From NCBI GenBank assembly GCA_027475525.1, contig JAMWFC010000058.1, positions 620,001 through 684,000 on the forward strand: a stretch of 64,000 nucleotides of DNA, in the 5' to 3' direction. Source of the DNA: Macrolepiota albuminosa. Taxonomy: Eukaryota; Basidiomycota; Agaricomycetes; Agaricales; Agaricaceae. The notes under the pieces are model-generated. The model was given only the letters and a program-made list of their open reading frames with translations. It was not told the origin of the DNA and searched no databases. Shown piece by piece: positions 10,062 to 23,135 of this stretch. Position numbers and translations under genes: made by a program. Positions within the stretch are counted from its first letter, which is position 1. Every line of letters starts with the position of its first letter.

Positions 10062-11947
10062 ATGTCCTCCTTCCCCCACGACGTGCCCATCCCGCGCCAC
10101 GACCCCGCCACTCAACAGCCAGACGCTCTCCTAGTCCTCCTCCCTCTTCTCATCGTCCTCTCCACCTTCCTCGTTCTTCTCCTCGTTTTCCTAATATGTG
10201 TGCTTCTCATCCGTCGTAGAAGGGGTATTTCCCTTAATGATCGCGATGGCCCTGTTGACATGAGCAGGGAGGAGCTCATAGAAGGTGACGGCGGCTTTGA
10301 AGGTGTTGAATCCCGTTGGCTCGAGGGTGTCTCTGAACCCACCAGGCGAGAGTATAACCATGCCAAAGGTACGCACCTGCACCATCACTCCCTCTATTCT
10401 CTCATCTATTTGCTGCAGATTACCAGCTCCAATACCCTCCTAATTCTTTACCAACCGACATCACGCTATCACAGTTCCTCTCAATACAAGAGAAAGGCGT
10501 CTCAGCCTGGTCGTTTGAGCCGGACTATGAAACAGTCAACTCGCTATTGGTTCATGCCCGGACTGAAATCACTTTTCTTCCTGATCCTGCGTCTTCATCA
10601 TGTGTCCAATCCAACCTACCACTGCCAAAATTGAACGAAGTCTATTACTGGGAAGTCAAGATGTTTGACCTTCCAGAAAGCACAACTGTATCTGTCGGTC
10701 TAGCTACCAAGCCCTACCCTGCGTTTCGTCTCCCTGGCCTGAGCAGGTACTCCGTGGCCTATCATTCTAACGGCGATAAATCCCACAATTATCCGTTTAC
10801 CACCGCTCCCTTTGGACCTGCACTCAAGGAGGGTGATGTTTTGGGCGTTGGTTATCGACCCCGCACCGGAACTGTTTTCTTCACACGCAACGGGCGGAAG
10901 ATGGAGGATGCATTTGTTGGACTCAGTAGATGGAATCTTTTTCCCACAATTGGGGCTGACGGCCCATGCAGTGTCCATGTTAATCTTGGTCAGGCCGGCT
11001 TTGTATTCATTGAGGCAAATGTGAAGAAGTGGGGCCTAGCTCCGAGCGTGGGTACACTTGCGCCTCCACCTGCGTATGGCAGTGAGCGGGGAAGCATCTT
11101 GCTAGATGTCGGCGGCCGCGTGCGAGCGAACCCTGATGGAATACCACAGAGCACCTCGTCGCCTTCACACCCTCACCATCACTCTCGACGTCCAAGGAAC
11201 CCGGGTACCTCTCCCCTGCAACCGACATACTTGAGTGCTCCTTCACCACTTACACCGCCTCCTCCCATCACACCAATTGATGAGGAAGGATCTGATGATG
11301 ATAGTCCGTCTTCAAGCGCAGGACCATCAAGGCTTGCGCGGTTCTTGAGGACAGGGACACCTGAGGGATATCAAAGGCTCGGCATTAATCCCTCTGTTCC
11401 TGAAGAGGACGACGATGTAGACGATCTTGCATCTGACCACAATTCACCTTCAGCATCACCTTCACGTTCTTCCCGATCTCTTTCCCCAGTTTATCCATCG
11501 TCAGGTGCGATCAACCCATTTGCGACGCATCGGCGTTACCGCTCACTCACTCACACGCTGCCAGGCGCGGCCGAGTTGACGGTCACGGTACACCCGCCAC
11601 CCGATTCCCCTATGAGTCCGATTCTGAACCCACCTACCCCGAACAACCATGACATCCGCTTGCAATCGCTTTCTCGGGCTGCACGCGGTTCCCAGCGCCG
11701 GTCAGAGGACTCTAGTAGTGACAGTACCGAAGTTGCTCCATTAGAGGATAATCAACTTGGTCCTGTCGCGCGATTGAGCAGACGTGATCCGCCGGCTTAT
11801 TCACCTCTCGATGCATTCACGTATGCGGACGGCGTCCACATCGATCTGCCTGCTGAGGTGATTGCCGCTGCTCTGGAGGGCAATTCTGTACCGGCGGGTG
11901 CCGTTGGACAATTGAACTCTTCGGAACGACAGAATCGCAGGCGCTGA
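10062..11947 (+). CDS. SSH4: SPRY-domain Rsp5 adaptor (Ssh4/Ear1-like)
   Basis: Two exons, 10062-10368 and 10419-11947, give 611 residues. An N-terminal transmembrane segment (about residues 22-49, Leu-rich) is followed by RRRRG. The SPRY domain spans about residues 130-300, with YYWEVKMFDLPE, VGLATKPYP, GDVLGVGYRPRTG and VFFTRNGRKM. Two PPxY motifs, PPAY near residue 328 and PPAY near residue 575, would bind WW domains of the Rsp5/Nedd4 ubiquitin ligase. Yeast Ssh4 and Ear1 have this same order and direct membrane cargo to the vacuole; by analogy this is an endosomal or vacuolar adaptor. The long Ser/Pro-rich middle is low complexity. The fit of TM-SPRY-PY is strong; assignment to SSH4 rather than EAR1 is by convention. 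Confidence 0.88.
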
Positions 11948-11999
11948 GACTCAATTGGACGGAGAAGGAAGGGGAAATGTAATTCTATGGTTCGTTCCG

Positions 12000-12153
12000 C
12001 TTCTCTGAGCTGTCGAAAAAAGAACTTTACTGACTCTTCTGGCAGTACTTTTTTTTTGAAAGCACCATTTTTTTTTCTTCTCTGAGCTGTCGAAAAAAGA
12101 ACTTTACTGACTCTTCTGGCAGTACTTTTTTTTTGAAAGCACCATTTTTTTTT
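12000..12153. repeat. 77-bp perfect tandem duplication (site 1 of 12)
   Basis: Positions 12000-12076 and 12077-12153 are identical. It lies in the SSH4 3' flank and contains two poly-T runs per copy. See the finding on period-77 repeats: probably an assembly join, not biology. Confidence 0.9.
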
Positions 12154-12410
12154 GCCTCGCATTTTATATTACATCTCTGCTCTATCACTCTAAGTAGACA
12201 CATTCCTTCTTTTGCTCGTTGTATGGAGGTGAGTGGGGCTCTTAATTTTGAACATCCGACGAGCACTTGACACCTCACGGCTACCTCTTCCCTATCACAA
12301 TCTACTGGAACCACAACTTACAAGCTTGTCATTGTTGTTTGTCATATTATATTGTTATCTATGGACGGAACATGGTTTTGGCTTTTTTAGTTGGTCACAA
12401 GTAGATTGAT

Positions 12411-13505
12411 TTAAGCTTGGGTTGATTGGGAATCTTGGAGTTGCTCGGCCATGCCGCGAAGATACATGAACTGATGATAATTGAGCGTTCATGGATTTGG
12501 CTTTGGAACGAAAGACTTACTCGCTGCTCGTCGACCAGCATTTCTTGGTTGAGCCGGCGGGTAAGATGCTCCATGTGTACCAGTAAGGTCTGGAAAGGGT
12601 GGTCAGTGATATATGGGAATCGGAATGTGACGCGATATCTTTCACCCTAATCGATTGGCTACTCATGCCGCGGGTGGAAGTCGCCGGGCGCTCCAAACGC
12701 ACGGGTTCGCAGCCGACGAGGCTGAGTTGCTGGTGGAGGTAAGTGACATAATATTCAAGGCATTCGAGATAGTGTCTCTTCTTTTCGTGAGATGAGATGA
12801 CATCACTGGGACGGACTGATTAACATGGAGTTTGGAGACGAAGGAGGGATATGATACGTACGGGTCTGTGGGTTCGAAGCCGATAGTCTGAGCCATGGCG
12901 CGGCGACGAGCTTTACGGGCAGTTTCATTCTTGGGCTCCGAGGTCTGAACCATGAGGGATGGAGGACGAGGGTTGGTGGAAAGTTCCGTGAGCATTGCGC
13001 TGGGTGTAGGAAATGTGGTGGGAGGGCGCCGGGTGGCGCTAGACTCTCTGCCCGACACCGATTTGCATGGTTCGCTAAAGTGAGGCGGGAGTGACGGTGG
13101 CGATATTTGAGATTGATTCATCGACGTTTCGTTGGCTTCCATGGGGATGGTGTAGTAATTGTTGGTGCACTGCGAGGTCAGAAGAGACGAAGCTTGTCCA
13201 GACAAAGGAGCGGGAGCATGAAGAGGGACTTGAGAGCTCTGAGAGGGCAGTCTGGCAGGTACATGGGCAGCCAATGGCATGGAATTGTAAGAGGCATCAT
13301 CGGTAGGAACAATGAATTGCCAGTGGGGGTGCGGGTTACCAATAGATGTATCGATTGAATAATAATCAGAGGGATCGGAAGCCGTATACGAAGGCTAGAT
13401 AGACGTCGGGAATTTGGTCAAAAGAAAAAAGATACCAGGACTTACGACAGGACAGTCAGTTTCGGAGGGGCCGGTGGGGTTGTAGATGTGGGGTACGAAG
13501 GCCAT
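12411..13505 (-). CDS. Conserved Agaricomycete protein with basic/helical C-terminal region; function unknown
   Basis: Five exons, 13505-13446, 13394-12862, 12805-12646, 12589-12521 and 12470-12411, give 293 residues with consistent phases. It starts MAFVPHIYNPTG. The first two thirds are Ser/Pro-rich and disordered. The C-terminal third holds ARKARRRAMAQTIGFEPTDP, then an acidic-basic helix (EKKRHYLECLEYYVTYLHQQL) across an intron, then an amphipathic helix (LLVHMEHLTRRLNQEML). The basic stretch followed by helices could be a nuclear localisation plus dimerisation region, so a transcriptional regulator is possible, but I see no known DNA-binding fold. It is divergent from the 14230 gene with about 720 bp between starts. 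The start was chosen because no acceptor exists upstream in the longer minus-strand frames. Confidence 0.75.
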
Positions 13506-14229
13506 CGTACAGAAGAGGGGAGGCAGGGGAGGAATTTATATGTGGAAAATGGGGTAACGACCGGGAAGGAGAGAAAGTATACGCCGCAATTATTACATGT
13601 ACAGAGACAGAGAATACAGGGGAAAATTGTGGCAGGTGATTGTGTAATACGTCGAGGCTGATCTGAAGGCGCCTTCGAAACGTCGAATGCACAGATGAGA
13701 TCGATGAGAGATCTCGAGCAGGTGCAGCTGTGAGAGATGGATTCGAGGGATTTTTTGAGAAAATTGAGAGCGTATGTTGAGGGACTGCAGGCGCTGCTGG
13801 AGAGTGTGGCGGAGGGAGGACATGGACTAGGGCGGCGCAGGTGCATCTGGCAGATCTGACACCGAGATTGCTCCCACGGTTTAGACGCAGAAGTGCTGGG
13901 AGAAGAGGTGGTCGTGCAAGCCATGTCCAGCCGTCACAAGAGCCCAGGCACGCGTCTCGAGCTGCACGACGAGGTCCCCGGCGAGCTTGGGCAGCGCTGG
14001 GCAACACACAGCGGTGGTGGCGAAGGATCTGCAGGAGCTGTGGGCAGTGTGGAGGCTCGCGGGAGGGAATTAGAGCCAAATGCGGAAGCGAACAACTTCG
14101 CAGCCGCAGCAGGCCCCGAGGCAAGATCTGCAGGAGAGATACACCCGGGCGCAGATCTGCCCGGCTTCTAGCTCAGTCGGCTTCTCATTTGATATATAAC
14201 CGTCCCCTCTCCAATCTTTTCATCTCCCA
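13506..14229. promoter_or_regulatory. Long divergent intergenic region
   Basis: 724 bp separate two divergent start codons. Open frames here on both strands have no family signature and no acceptor that joins them to either gene. The right end (about 14190-14229) is a pyrimidine-rich stretch typical of fungal 5' UTR starts. Confidence 0.5.
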
Positions 14230-15142
14230 ATGGCATCCCCGTCAAATTACTCCTACCACGACCTCGACCTCCAATATCCCTCTTCTCCCTCTGCCGCCTC
14301 CAACTCCAGCACTGACCTCCCAGCCAACCCATGTCCCGCATACTCCCCAGAGCCCTACATCGAACCACCCCCCTACTCTGCCGACAGACCACCTCGTCCT
14401 CGTGCCTCCTCCAGACTCGCCATCGCCCATCCGTACGCGCGCCTCTACGCCAAGAAGGAAGAGGTCAAGCGTCGGAAAATCTGGAACCATGCTCTCGAAA
14501 AGTCCCTTTTCACTCCTTATGAAATGTATTTCTTTCTCTGTTTCGTTTCTTTCCGCTGCTGACCGCCCATAGTTCTACCATCGGTGCTCCTCAACGCAGG
14601 ACAATCTATATCGCCAGTCTAGAAGCTCACATTGACAAACTCCATGCCCAACTACTAGAGTTTGTAGTAATCACCTTTATTTGCTAACCATCAATTTACC
14701 TCCAATCAGGATCGGCTACTGGCCAGTGCCCATGGAAGAGCTCAAACCCTACCACGGTCTGAATTCCAAGACGGCAAAGGTTTGACAAGTCCTGCTACAT
14801 CGTTTCTCTCGTGTCTAATTTCAGCTTCAGAGTATCGTTTCCGGTCTTCAGCACGACGCCTCGGTTGCTCGGCTCAAGATGCTCGAACTAGAGCGAGCAG
14901 TACGTTGTCAATGCATTTCTCAAATATTCCTCTCAACCTCATCTCATCAGAACAAGAGTCTCAGTGACTCGTTGCGGCTTGAGGCTCCGAGTGCGTTTAG
15001 TAATTATCCGGACCTATTACCATACTCTGCTGCAGCGCCACACTTGTCTTCTTACTCCGCCGCTACGCCCCAACCAGCTACTTACAATGTGAGCGTAACA
15101 GAGCCGGGCAAGCACTCTGCTCACCCTCATTTTGCGTCGTAA
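14230..15142 (+). CDS. Conserved basidiomycete coiled-coil protein; function unknown
   Basis: Five exons, 14230-14525, 14573-14659, 14710-14779, 14825-14899 and 14951-15142, give 239 residues. It begins MASPSNYSYHDLDL with a Pro/Ser/Tyr-rich segment (YIEPPPYSADRPPRP). A conserved core follows, RLAIAHPYARLYAKKEE, KRRKIWNHALEKSLFTPYE and GAPQRRTIYIASLEAHIDKL, crossing introns, then IGYWPVPMEELKPYHGLNSK and a short coiled coil (LKMLELERANKSLSDSLR). The alternating basic-helical pattern suggests a protein-interaction role. Two frames are possible in exon 3; I chose the one that keeps the helical pattern into exon 4. No known domain was recognised. It converges with RIO2 (93 bp between stop codons). 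Confidence 0.75.
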
Positions 15143-15235
15143 AAACTTCAAGTCCTAAACGTCATCATTACTCATACGTATACGTATCATCTTAATACTA
15201 GTACAAACGAATTCCATTATAAAACAAAATGTATG

Positions 15236-17076
<1,841 letters not shown>

Positions 17077-17180
17077 GGGCGATGGCTAGCGGTAAGGGCG
17101 CTTGGAGCTAATTTCAAAATAATTTGTTTTGCAATATCTCTACATTACGTAATCAGCAGACACAGTACAACCTCGCACCC
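17077..17180. promoter_or_regulatory. Shared divergent promoter of RIO2 and NAA40
   Basis: 104 bp separate the two start codons. The sequence is AT-rich near 17110-17130; no definite motif is recognised. Confidence 0.55.
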
Positions 17181-18089
17181 ATGCGCGTTTCTGCCAAAGT
17201 TAGCAAGGCAAACAAAGTAATTTTTTTTGTTTCATAGGAATCCTGGTACTGAGACTATCCTAGGCCTCTACGACGCGGCTTCTTCAATGCGCTTCAGAAG
17301 GATTGAACACGACGTGGGTCAATTCTCGATCATACTTGCCAGTTTATGCTGATGGATGTTCACAAGTCATGACTTTCGGGTGCTTTTAGCTACAGAGCTG
17401 GGACAGACAGACAGAAACTCCATATGGAAAATATTCGAGACTAACATGTTTGTCCTGTAGGCAAACGCGTATATCTGATAAGTACAACGCGCCTTCACAT
17501 TACTCAGTTATAGCCAGTCTTCTTTTGGATGGAATCCTTCAAGTAAACATGAAGAGCTCTTCAACCCTTTGTCTCGCTTCATCTTGATCGACATCGACGA
17601 TACTCTGGCGGCGTTCACGATGTTCCGCTTTGAGTACGAAGAAGCGGAGAATGTCATCTACTGGTGAGTACCTCTGAGCTTTAGACATACTTTTTTTCCT
17701 GATCAAACACGAAAGCTATGATCTACAAATACAATCAGCCCACCAACGCAAAGGTCTAGGAAAGACGATGATGCACATTCTGGAAAAAATAGGGGCCGCA
17801 TGGAACATGGAGAAAGTTATGCTTACCGTTTTCAAAGGTCAGTCCTTCTCTTCTCTTTATAATATGATCGCTAAGTGTGAAAAATAGCTAATAAGAGTGC
17901 GATCAAGTTTTATCAGACAGCTGGGTGTGTTTTGGTTCCTGTTTCCGGCCTATCGTTGTTGATTTTCATAGGTTTGTGGTGGATGAATCAGACCCCGGAT
18001 ACATGGAGGAGGAGGAGGGAAACGATTCGGATTTTGTTAAAGATGTAGATTATAAGATTCTATCTAAACGATTGTCACTGAGTACTTAA
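17181..18089 (+). CDS. NAA40: Histone N-alpha-acetyltransferase (NatD, Naa40-like)
   Basis: The product starts MRVSAKVSKANK and ends SKRLSLST. The GNAT core is clear: DLQIQSAHQRKGLGK (acetyl-CoA loop QRKGLGK) in the exon after 17743, KVMLTVFKANKSAIKFYQTAGF across two introns, and the family's conserved SSFGWNPSSKHEELFNPLSR and FILIDIDDTLAAF upstream. Naa40 acetylates the N-termini of histones H4 and H2A. The exons from 17511 to the stop are secure. The two short 5' exons (17181-17216, then from about 17270) have uncertain boundaries: the intron between about 17334 and 17396 has several possible donors. The acidic tail before YKILSKR is longer than in yeast Nat4. Divergent from RIO2. Confidence 0.85.
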
Positions 18090-18220
18090 TCTCGAACACG
18101 CGATGCTCAAAATTCACTTCCGTTTCGAGGTTACGCGTTATTTGCATCTGTCTGCTTCATGCTTCCCTTTCTAACAGATTCTCCTGAACACTCCGTCCCA
18201 AGTAACCAAGAGATACGCCA

Positions 18221-18666
18221 ATGCTGACCTCGACTTCATTGCGCGCACTGCGCGTTGCCGCTCCTCGACTTCGCTCCGTGAGATTCGCCTCACATGAGGC
18301 GCCTCATTTCAACGAGCCTTCTGGCTACCTGTTTGGCGAAAAGGTTCTTACCTCTATACATTCCTCGTACGAGGCTTATCCCTATCTCTATTTACAGCCC
18401 GTGCCACCTGGTCAAAAACGAGTGAAAGAAGACTGGGAAAATATTTGGTACATCGGAATGTACGGTTCTATGCTTTTTGCTGCAGTAATGCTCTATTATA
18501 AGCCGGACACAAGGTGCGCATGCTTCAAAGCCTGCTGTATCGCTCTAACTCTTGCCCTGTGTGTAGTATACAGACTTGGGCTTTGGAAGAGGCCAAGCGG
18601 CGGATGGAGGAACGAGGAGAGAAGTACAAGTATGAGCCATCTCCACCCCCACCTGCTCTACCCTGA
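18221..18666 (+). CDS. Complex I accessory subunit, ESSS/NDUFB11-like
   Basis: Three exons, 18221-18343, 18398-18513 and 18567-18666, give 112 residues. An arginine-rich N-terminus (LRALRVAAPRLRSVRFA) is a typical mitochondrial presequence. One membrane helix (IWYIGMYGSMLFAAVMLYY) is preceded by VPPGQKRVKEDWEN and followed by KPDTSIQTWALEEAKRRMEE. This order matches the ESSS subunit of NADH:ubiquinone oxidoreductase in the inner membrane. The third exon ends in PSPPPPALP. The longer single open frame runs past the second donor and should not be used. Confidence 0.85.
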
Positions 18667-18879
18667 ACATACATTGTGGTTTTGGTCCTTTGAGGAAAAA
18701 AGCAACGTTCTGTCTATTTACTCTAAGGCAAAATACAAGATTAAGACATGTAAATGGATGAATGTGAGCCGCAAGGAATCCGGCTACGTTTTATAGGGTC
18801 GCCTCGTATGCTTCTTCCGTTAACAATCCATCGACCTGGTATTCCAGTCAGTTGGTTAAGAATATAATCTACACGGGAA

Positions 18880-19533
18880 TTATACCTCTTGAGGGTCAGA
18901 AAGCTTGATTTTGCAAAGCCACCCTAGTAACATGAGGATGGCGTGTCAGCGAGGAAGACAGTCCGGGGCTCACCCTTGTCCTGAGTTGACTTGTTTAAGA
19001 GGCCAGGCTCATCGATTAAACCTTGGTTAATCTCTGTAATTGTCCCTGACACTGGAGCATACTGAATAACGAGATCAATGAAACAGCTTCAGTTGAGAAA
19101 ATTGGTTGCCCACAATATCCGAGACAGCCTTCACGCTCTCGACGGCACCGATAAATTCTATGACAGTGATTTGTCTTAGCAGCTTATTACAGTATTGTCA
19201 GCGTAAAAACTCGTGTACGGACCGCCTTTTTCGACCTTATCGCCAGGTGGTTTGAGTTCGACAAAAACGACGTCTCCAAGTGTTGACTGCGCATGGTCCG
19301 TGATATGAACTGTTCCCAATCCCGTAGCATCATCAAAAACAATTATTTCGTGGGATTCAGTGAATTTTTTAGCTGAAGAGACTGAGAAAATTATTTCAAG
19401 TTAATTGGCTAGTGCGCGTACTAATGAGAGTTCGAACGAGTTGGTGTCGGTATCCTGGCACAGAACGAGTCAACCGAAGACGATGTGCGAGTAACGGGCG
19501 CGGATGAGAGGCTGCTCGTAAAATTCCTTGCAT
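18880..19533 (-). CDS. GCV3: Glycine cleavage system H protein, mitochondrial
   Basis: Five exons, 19533-19422, 19381-19223, 19157-19114, 19061-18974 and 18923-18880, give 148 residues. The start at MQGILRAASHPRP gives a good Arg-rich presequence; an ATG 69 bp upstream would also be in frame. The lipoyl domain shows SHEIIVFDDATGLGTVHITD, VEKGEFIGAVESVKAVSDI with the lipoylated lysine in ESVKAV, and GWLCKIKL at the end. The H protein shuttles the aminomethyl group between the P, T and L proteins of glycine decarboxylase in the matrix. Stop codons of this gene and the complex I subunit converge 213 bp apart. Confidence 0.93.
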
Positions 19534-19763
19534 TGTGTGGTCAACAAGGCGAAGCAAGGAACTAAAGGGTCGACGATAGCTTAGAAGCGAACCATGATTC
19601 AAAACTCCGTTTCCGGAGTACCCCCTTCCGTAAGCGACAAAAGGATGTTACATTAATGCAAGGGATATATCTATTGCAAATCTACTTTTTATATTTTGGA
19701 TAGAGTTGGGGCGTATTAGAATTAAAGATTGAGTGCAAGTTAGCGATGAGTTCCTAAATTACT

Positions 19764-21813
19764 CTATGCAAGAATCTTAGTGATGACACCGGTTCCAACT
19801 AAAGGCAAGGGACGAATCAGCAGAGATCAAGAAGACGTTGACAAGAATACTTACCAGTCTTACCGCCCTCCCGAAGGGTGAAGCTATATAAAATCATTAG
19901 AATATAGAAATTTGTGATGGACAAAATTCTTACCGTCCTCCAACTTCGGCAGCAACATCGGAGTGCAGCTCACACACAAGGTCTACGTTATCGCCAGGCA
20001 TAACCTACCACATATTAGTGGTTTGATACAGTCCATTAAATAGCGAGCTTACCATCTTTTCAGCAGCGTCAGGGGTACCTTCAGGGAATGAAAGCGACAC
20101 TGTTATATCGGCAGTGCGGATGAAAAGTTGGGGACGATAGTTAGCCATGAATGGGGTATAGCGACCGCCTGTATGGAAACTAAGTACTGTGACAAATGAG
20201 AGAGGGCATGCTTTTACCTTCGTCTTTGGTGAGGACCTTGAGATGGGAGGAAATTTTGAATAAAACATGGTGGGGTTAGAAAGGAAAAGGTTCAACGTAC
20301 GTAGACTTGGGCTTCAAATTTCTTAACCGGCTTGATAGAACCTGGAGCAACAATGACCTGGCCACGGCGAACCTGCTCGCGCTTGATACCACGAAGTAGA
20401 GCACCCATGTTGTCGCCAGCCTCAGCCTTTCGCGACGTTAAAGATTAAACAAATAGCTGAGCGAGGTTCTACGCACCCGTTCAAGTTCCTTGTGGAACAT
20501 CTCTGAAACTCAATAAGAACATACTCTCATGAAGTCACGGTATGACCTACCAATGCCAGTCAGGGTGGTCTTGAAGGAACTTCCTAGTCCAATGACTTCG
20601 ACATCGTCCCCTTTGAATGCAACACCACGCTCGACCTGGTTCAAGGTAAGAGATCTGTGTCACAAAACAAGAAAGTAGATTGCATACGGGCCCAGTTGCG
20701 ACAGTTCCACGTCCGGAAATCGAGAAAACGTCTAATAACTGAAGGTCAGGATTGATAACTATAGAGATGAAAAGTCTTGCCTTCAACAGGCATAAGGAAA
20801 GGCTTCTCCAAATCACCTTTTCGGTCATTTTAGTTAGGCCTAGCGAATGAATCTTTCAGGACTTACGAGGAGGAAGATCGAGCCATTCGTCACAGGCTTT
20901 CAAGAGTTCAAGCACCTTCTCAGAACCAATTTTATCATCTCGGCCTTCCAATGCCGCCAAAGCGGAGCCCATTACGATAGGAGTGTTTTCACCATCAAAG
21001 TTGTAGGTCGAGAGAAGGTCACGCATTTCCATGTCGACTAGTTCCAGCATTTCCGGGTCCGAGATTTGGTCAACTTTGTTAATAAAGACAACCAACTTTT
21101 TGATACCGACTTGACGAGCGAGGAGCAAATGTTCACGAGTTTGCGGCATCTGGCCGTCAGTGGCAGAAACGACAATTATAGCCCCGTCCATTTGTGCAGC
21201 ACCAGTAATCATGTTCTTAATATCTGCAACACGTCAGCTAATACGCAGAAATTTAGCTCAAAAAGCTTACAATCAGCGTGTCCAGGACAATCAATGTGGC
21301 CATAGTGACGGGCGCTAGTCTGGTATTCGACGTGGGCTGAATTGATAGTGATACCGCGAGCTTTTTCTTCAGGAGCCTTGTCGATCTGATTGTAGTCAGT
21401 GAACTTGGCTCCACCTTGTTGTGCCATGACCTTAGTGATGGCTGCCGTTAGAGTAGTCTTTCCGTGGTCAACATGTCCTGTTTTTCAAGTCGAAGTAAGT
21501 GTTGTAAATGACACAAAATGACTGACCAATTGTTCCAATATTCATGTGAGGTTTAGAACGGGAGAAAGACTCTGCATAACCTCTGCGAGGACCTGCGAGT
21601 GCTTTCAGACAATAAGAACGCATGTCACAGAGAAAAACACGTAAAGTCGCACCTGTGTTGCGGAACAACAAAGGTTTCCAGAGGGTACGTTGGCAGGCTT
21701 TGAACGAGACTTGAGAAAATAGTGAGAATCATCAGGCATAGTAAGCAGCAATGCAATGCACCTCGAGTCGACAGGCCATTGCAAACAGCCTTCGAGGTTG
21801 CCCAGGACATCAT
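19764..21813 (-). CDS. TUF1: Mitochondrial elongation factor Tu
   Basis: Fifteen exons: 21813-21762, 21709-21653, 21601-21527, 21477-21271, 21223-20867, 20816-20781, 20731-20688, 20635-20551, 20502-20477, 20426-20301, 20236-20218, 20168-20053, 20004-19934, 19883-19855 and 19798-19764, all phase-consistent. GTPase motifs are G1 GHVDHGKT, the switch region ARGITI, G3 DCPGH and G4 NKVD. Domain 2 has [11 protein letters not shown] and domain 3 has [14 protein letters not shown], ending TGVITKILA. An N-terminal presequence of about 50 residues fits mitochondrial import; the protein delivers aminoacyl-tRNA to mitoribosomes. The intron at 20732-20780 is GC-AG (AAG|GCAAG donor). The usual TGRVERG reads TGPVERG here at an exon junction. 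Some exons are very short (19, 26 and 29 nt). Confidence 0.96.
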
Positions 21814-21919
21814 TTTGGACGAGTTGGCCGCGACAAACCAAATTTTGTTCCACCTCAAATGTCACGGTAATTCCCGAGACCAGATGAATTAACCAAACGG
21901 AGCAATAACCTCGACTTCA
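21814..21919. promoter_or_regulatory. Shared divergent promoter of TUF1 and PEX14
   Basis: 106 bp lie between the two start codons. No clear core motif was recognised. Confidence 0.55.
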
Positions 21920-22984
21920 ATGTCATCTCCGGACCGTCAAGAATTAGTTCAGAACGCCGTAGCATTTCTGGCTGACCCCAAGGTAAGCAGTTCTTTCGTA
22001 TGTTCGTGCATTTGCTCATACAGCTTCAATTTCAAAGACGCAAGCATCTCCATTGGCTCAACGGATCCAATTTCTTGAGGCAAAGGGACTGACCCCCCAG
22101 GAAATTGACATCGCTCTCAAGCAGACGACGTCGAACAGCTCTGGTCCATCCTACCAACAGAATTACCCTGCAGGGTATGGTGCATACCATCTTGGAGCCC
22201 CTGCCCAGCGTTGGGACTGGCGAGATTATTTTGTACCGGTCATTCTCGTGAACCCGAAAACACATGCTCATCTTCCTCTTCCTAGATAACTGCCATTATT
22301 TCTGGCTCTTTTGCCTATGGTGCATTTGCGCTCTTCAAGGCAGGTCTTCAGTGTTTCAATCACATTTTGTATTTAGTCCCTCTTAGAAGCATCTGCTCCC
22401 ACATCTGCAACCGCCGACTTCTACTGCCTACGAAGAAGATCGTGATGCACTCAATGCACAATTTGATGCAGCGGAGGCGCTTCTCAAAGAGATACAAGCA
22501 GAGTCAGTAGCAGTGCGAAAAGCAGTAGAAGAACAAAAAGAGGTCATCGACAGGACCACGGCAAACGTCGAGGCAGTAGTTTCGGAGATGCGTGAAGCAG
22601 AACATAAAACACGCGATGAGATGCGAGAAATACGCGACGAAGTAAATAACATACGTGAAATGTTACCCAAGGTATTTCAGCTCATTCTACGTTTCAAATC
22701 ATCGTTGACAAGTGTATCAGATGATCGACAAGAATAAGGAGAGTCAAGCACAGTCTCTCTCTGAGTTGCAACAGGAGTTGAAATCCTTGAAGGCTCTGCT
22801 GCTTAGTCGTGGGCCAAGCAACATCCCTTCGTCCCCAATGCCTGCATTGGGCAGACCTTCGATTCCAGCGTGGCAATTAGCTGGTGCATCCTCTCAAAAC
22901 GGAGTTGAACCGCCTTCTACACCGTCAATACCTGTCGGTGATAGTAAGGAGAAAGATCAGGAAACTGCGGATAAATCTCCGTGA
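21920..22984 (+). CDS. PEX14: Peroxin 14, peroxisomal docking protein
   Basis: Five exons, 21920-21982, 22038-22232, 22286-22339, 22387-22671 and 22721-22984, give 286 residues. The conserved N-terminal Pex5-binding fold is present: RQELVQNAVAFLADP, PLAQRIQFLEAKGLTPQEID. Then comes WDWRDYF, a hydrophobic membrane segment (AIISGSFAYGAFALFK), KHLLPHLQPP and a long coiled coil (residues about 110-225). Pex14 docks cargo-loaded Pex5 on the peroxisomal membrane. The intron at 22340-22386 has a GC donor (AAG|GCAGG); the nearby GT choice would break the frame. The tail is Ser/Pro-rich. Confidence 0.93.
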
Positions 22985-23135
22985 TAATATGTATCCTACA
23001 AGTGTATATACGATGTGGATTATTTAATTACCTTGACGGCAATATACAGTCTTGGGTTCTACAATGTCTGTTTGTATCATGTCCGTGGAAATCTATTGAT
23101 GGGACGTGCTACGCGTTGACGTCGATTCCTCCATT

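Noticed and set aside
12000..12153. Poly-T rich duplicate as a terminator or small RNA pair
   Set aside because: It is one of twelve period-77 repeats and so is explained as an assembly join.
14160..14235. tRNA-like stretch with ctagctcagtcgg
   Set aside because: It resembles a D-arm but lacks the pairing GAGC, a T-arm GTTCGA and a closing acceptor stem.
13841..14572. A 243-codon plus-strand frame as a gene
   Set aside because: It overlaps the divergent promoter and the real first exon at 14230 in another frame, and is low-complexity Arg/Ser.
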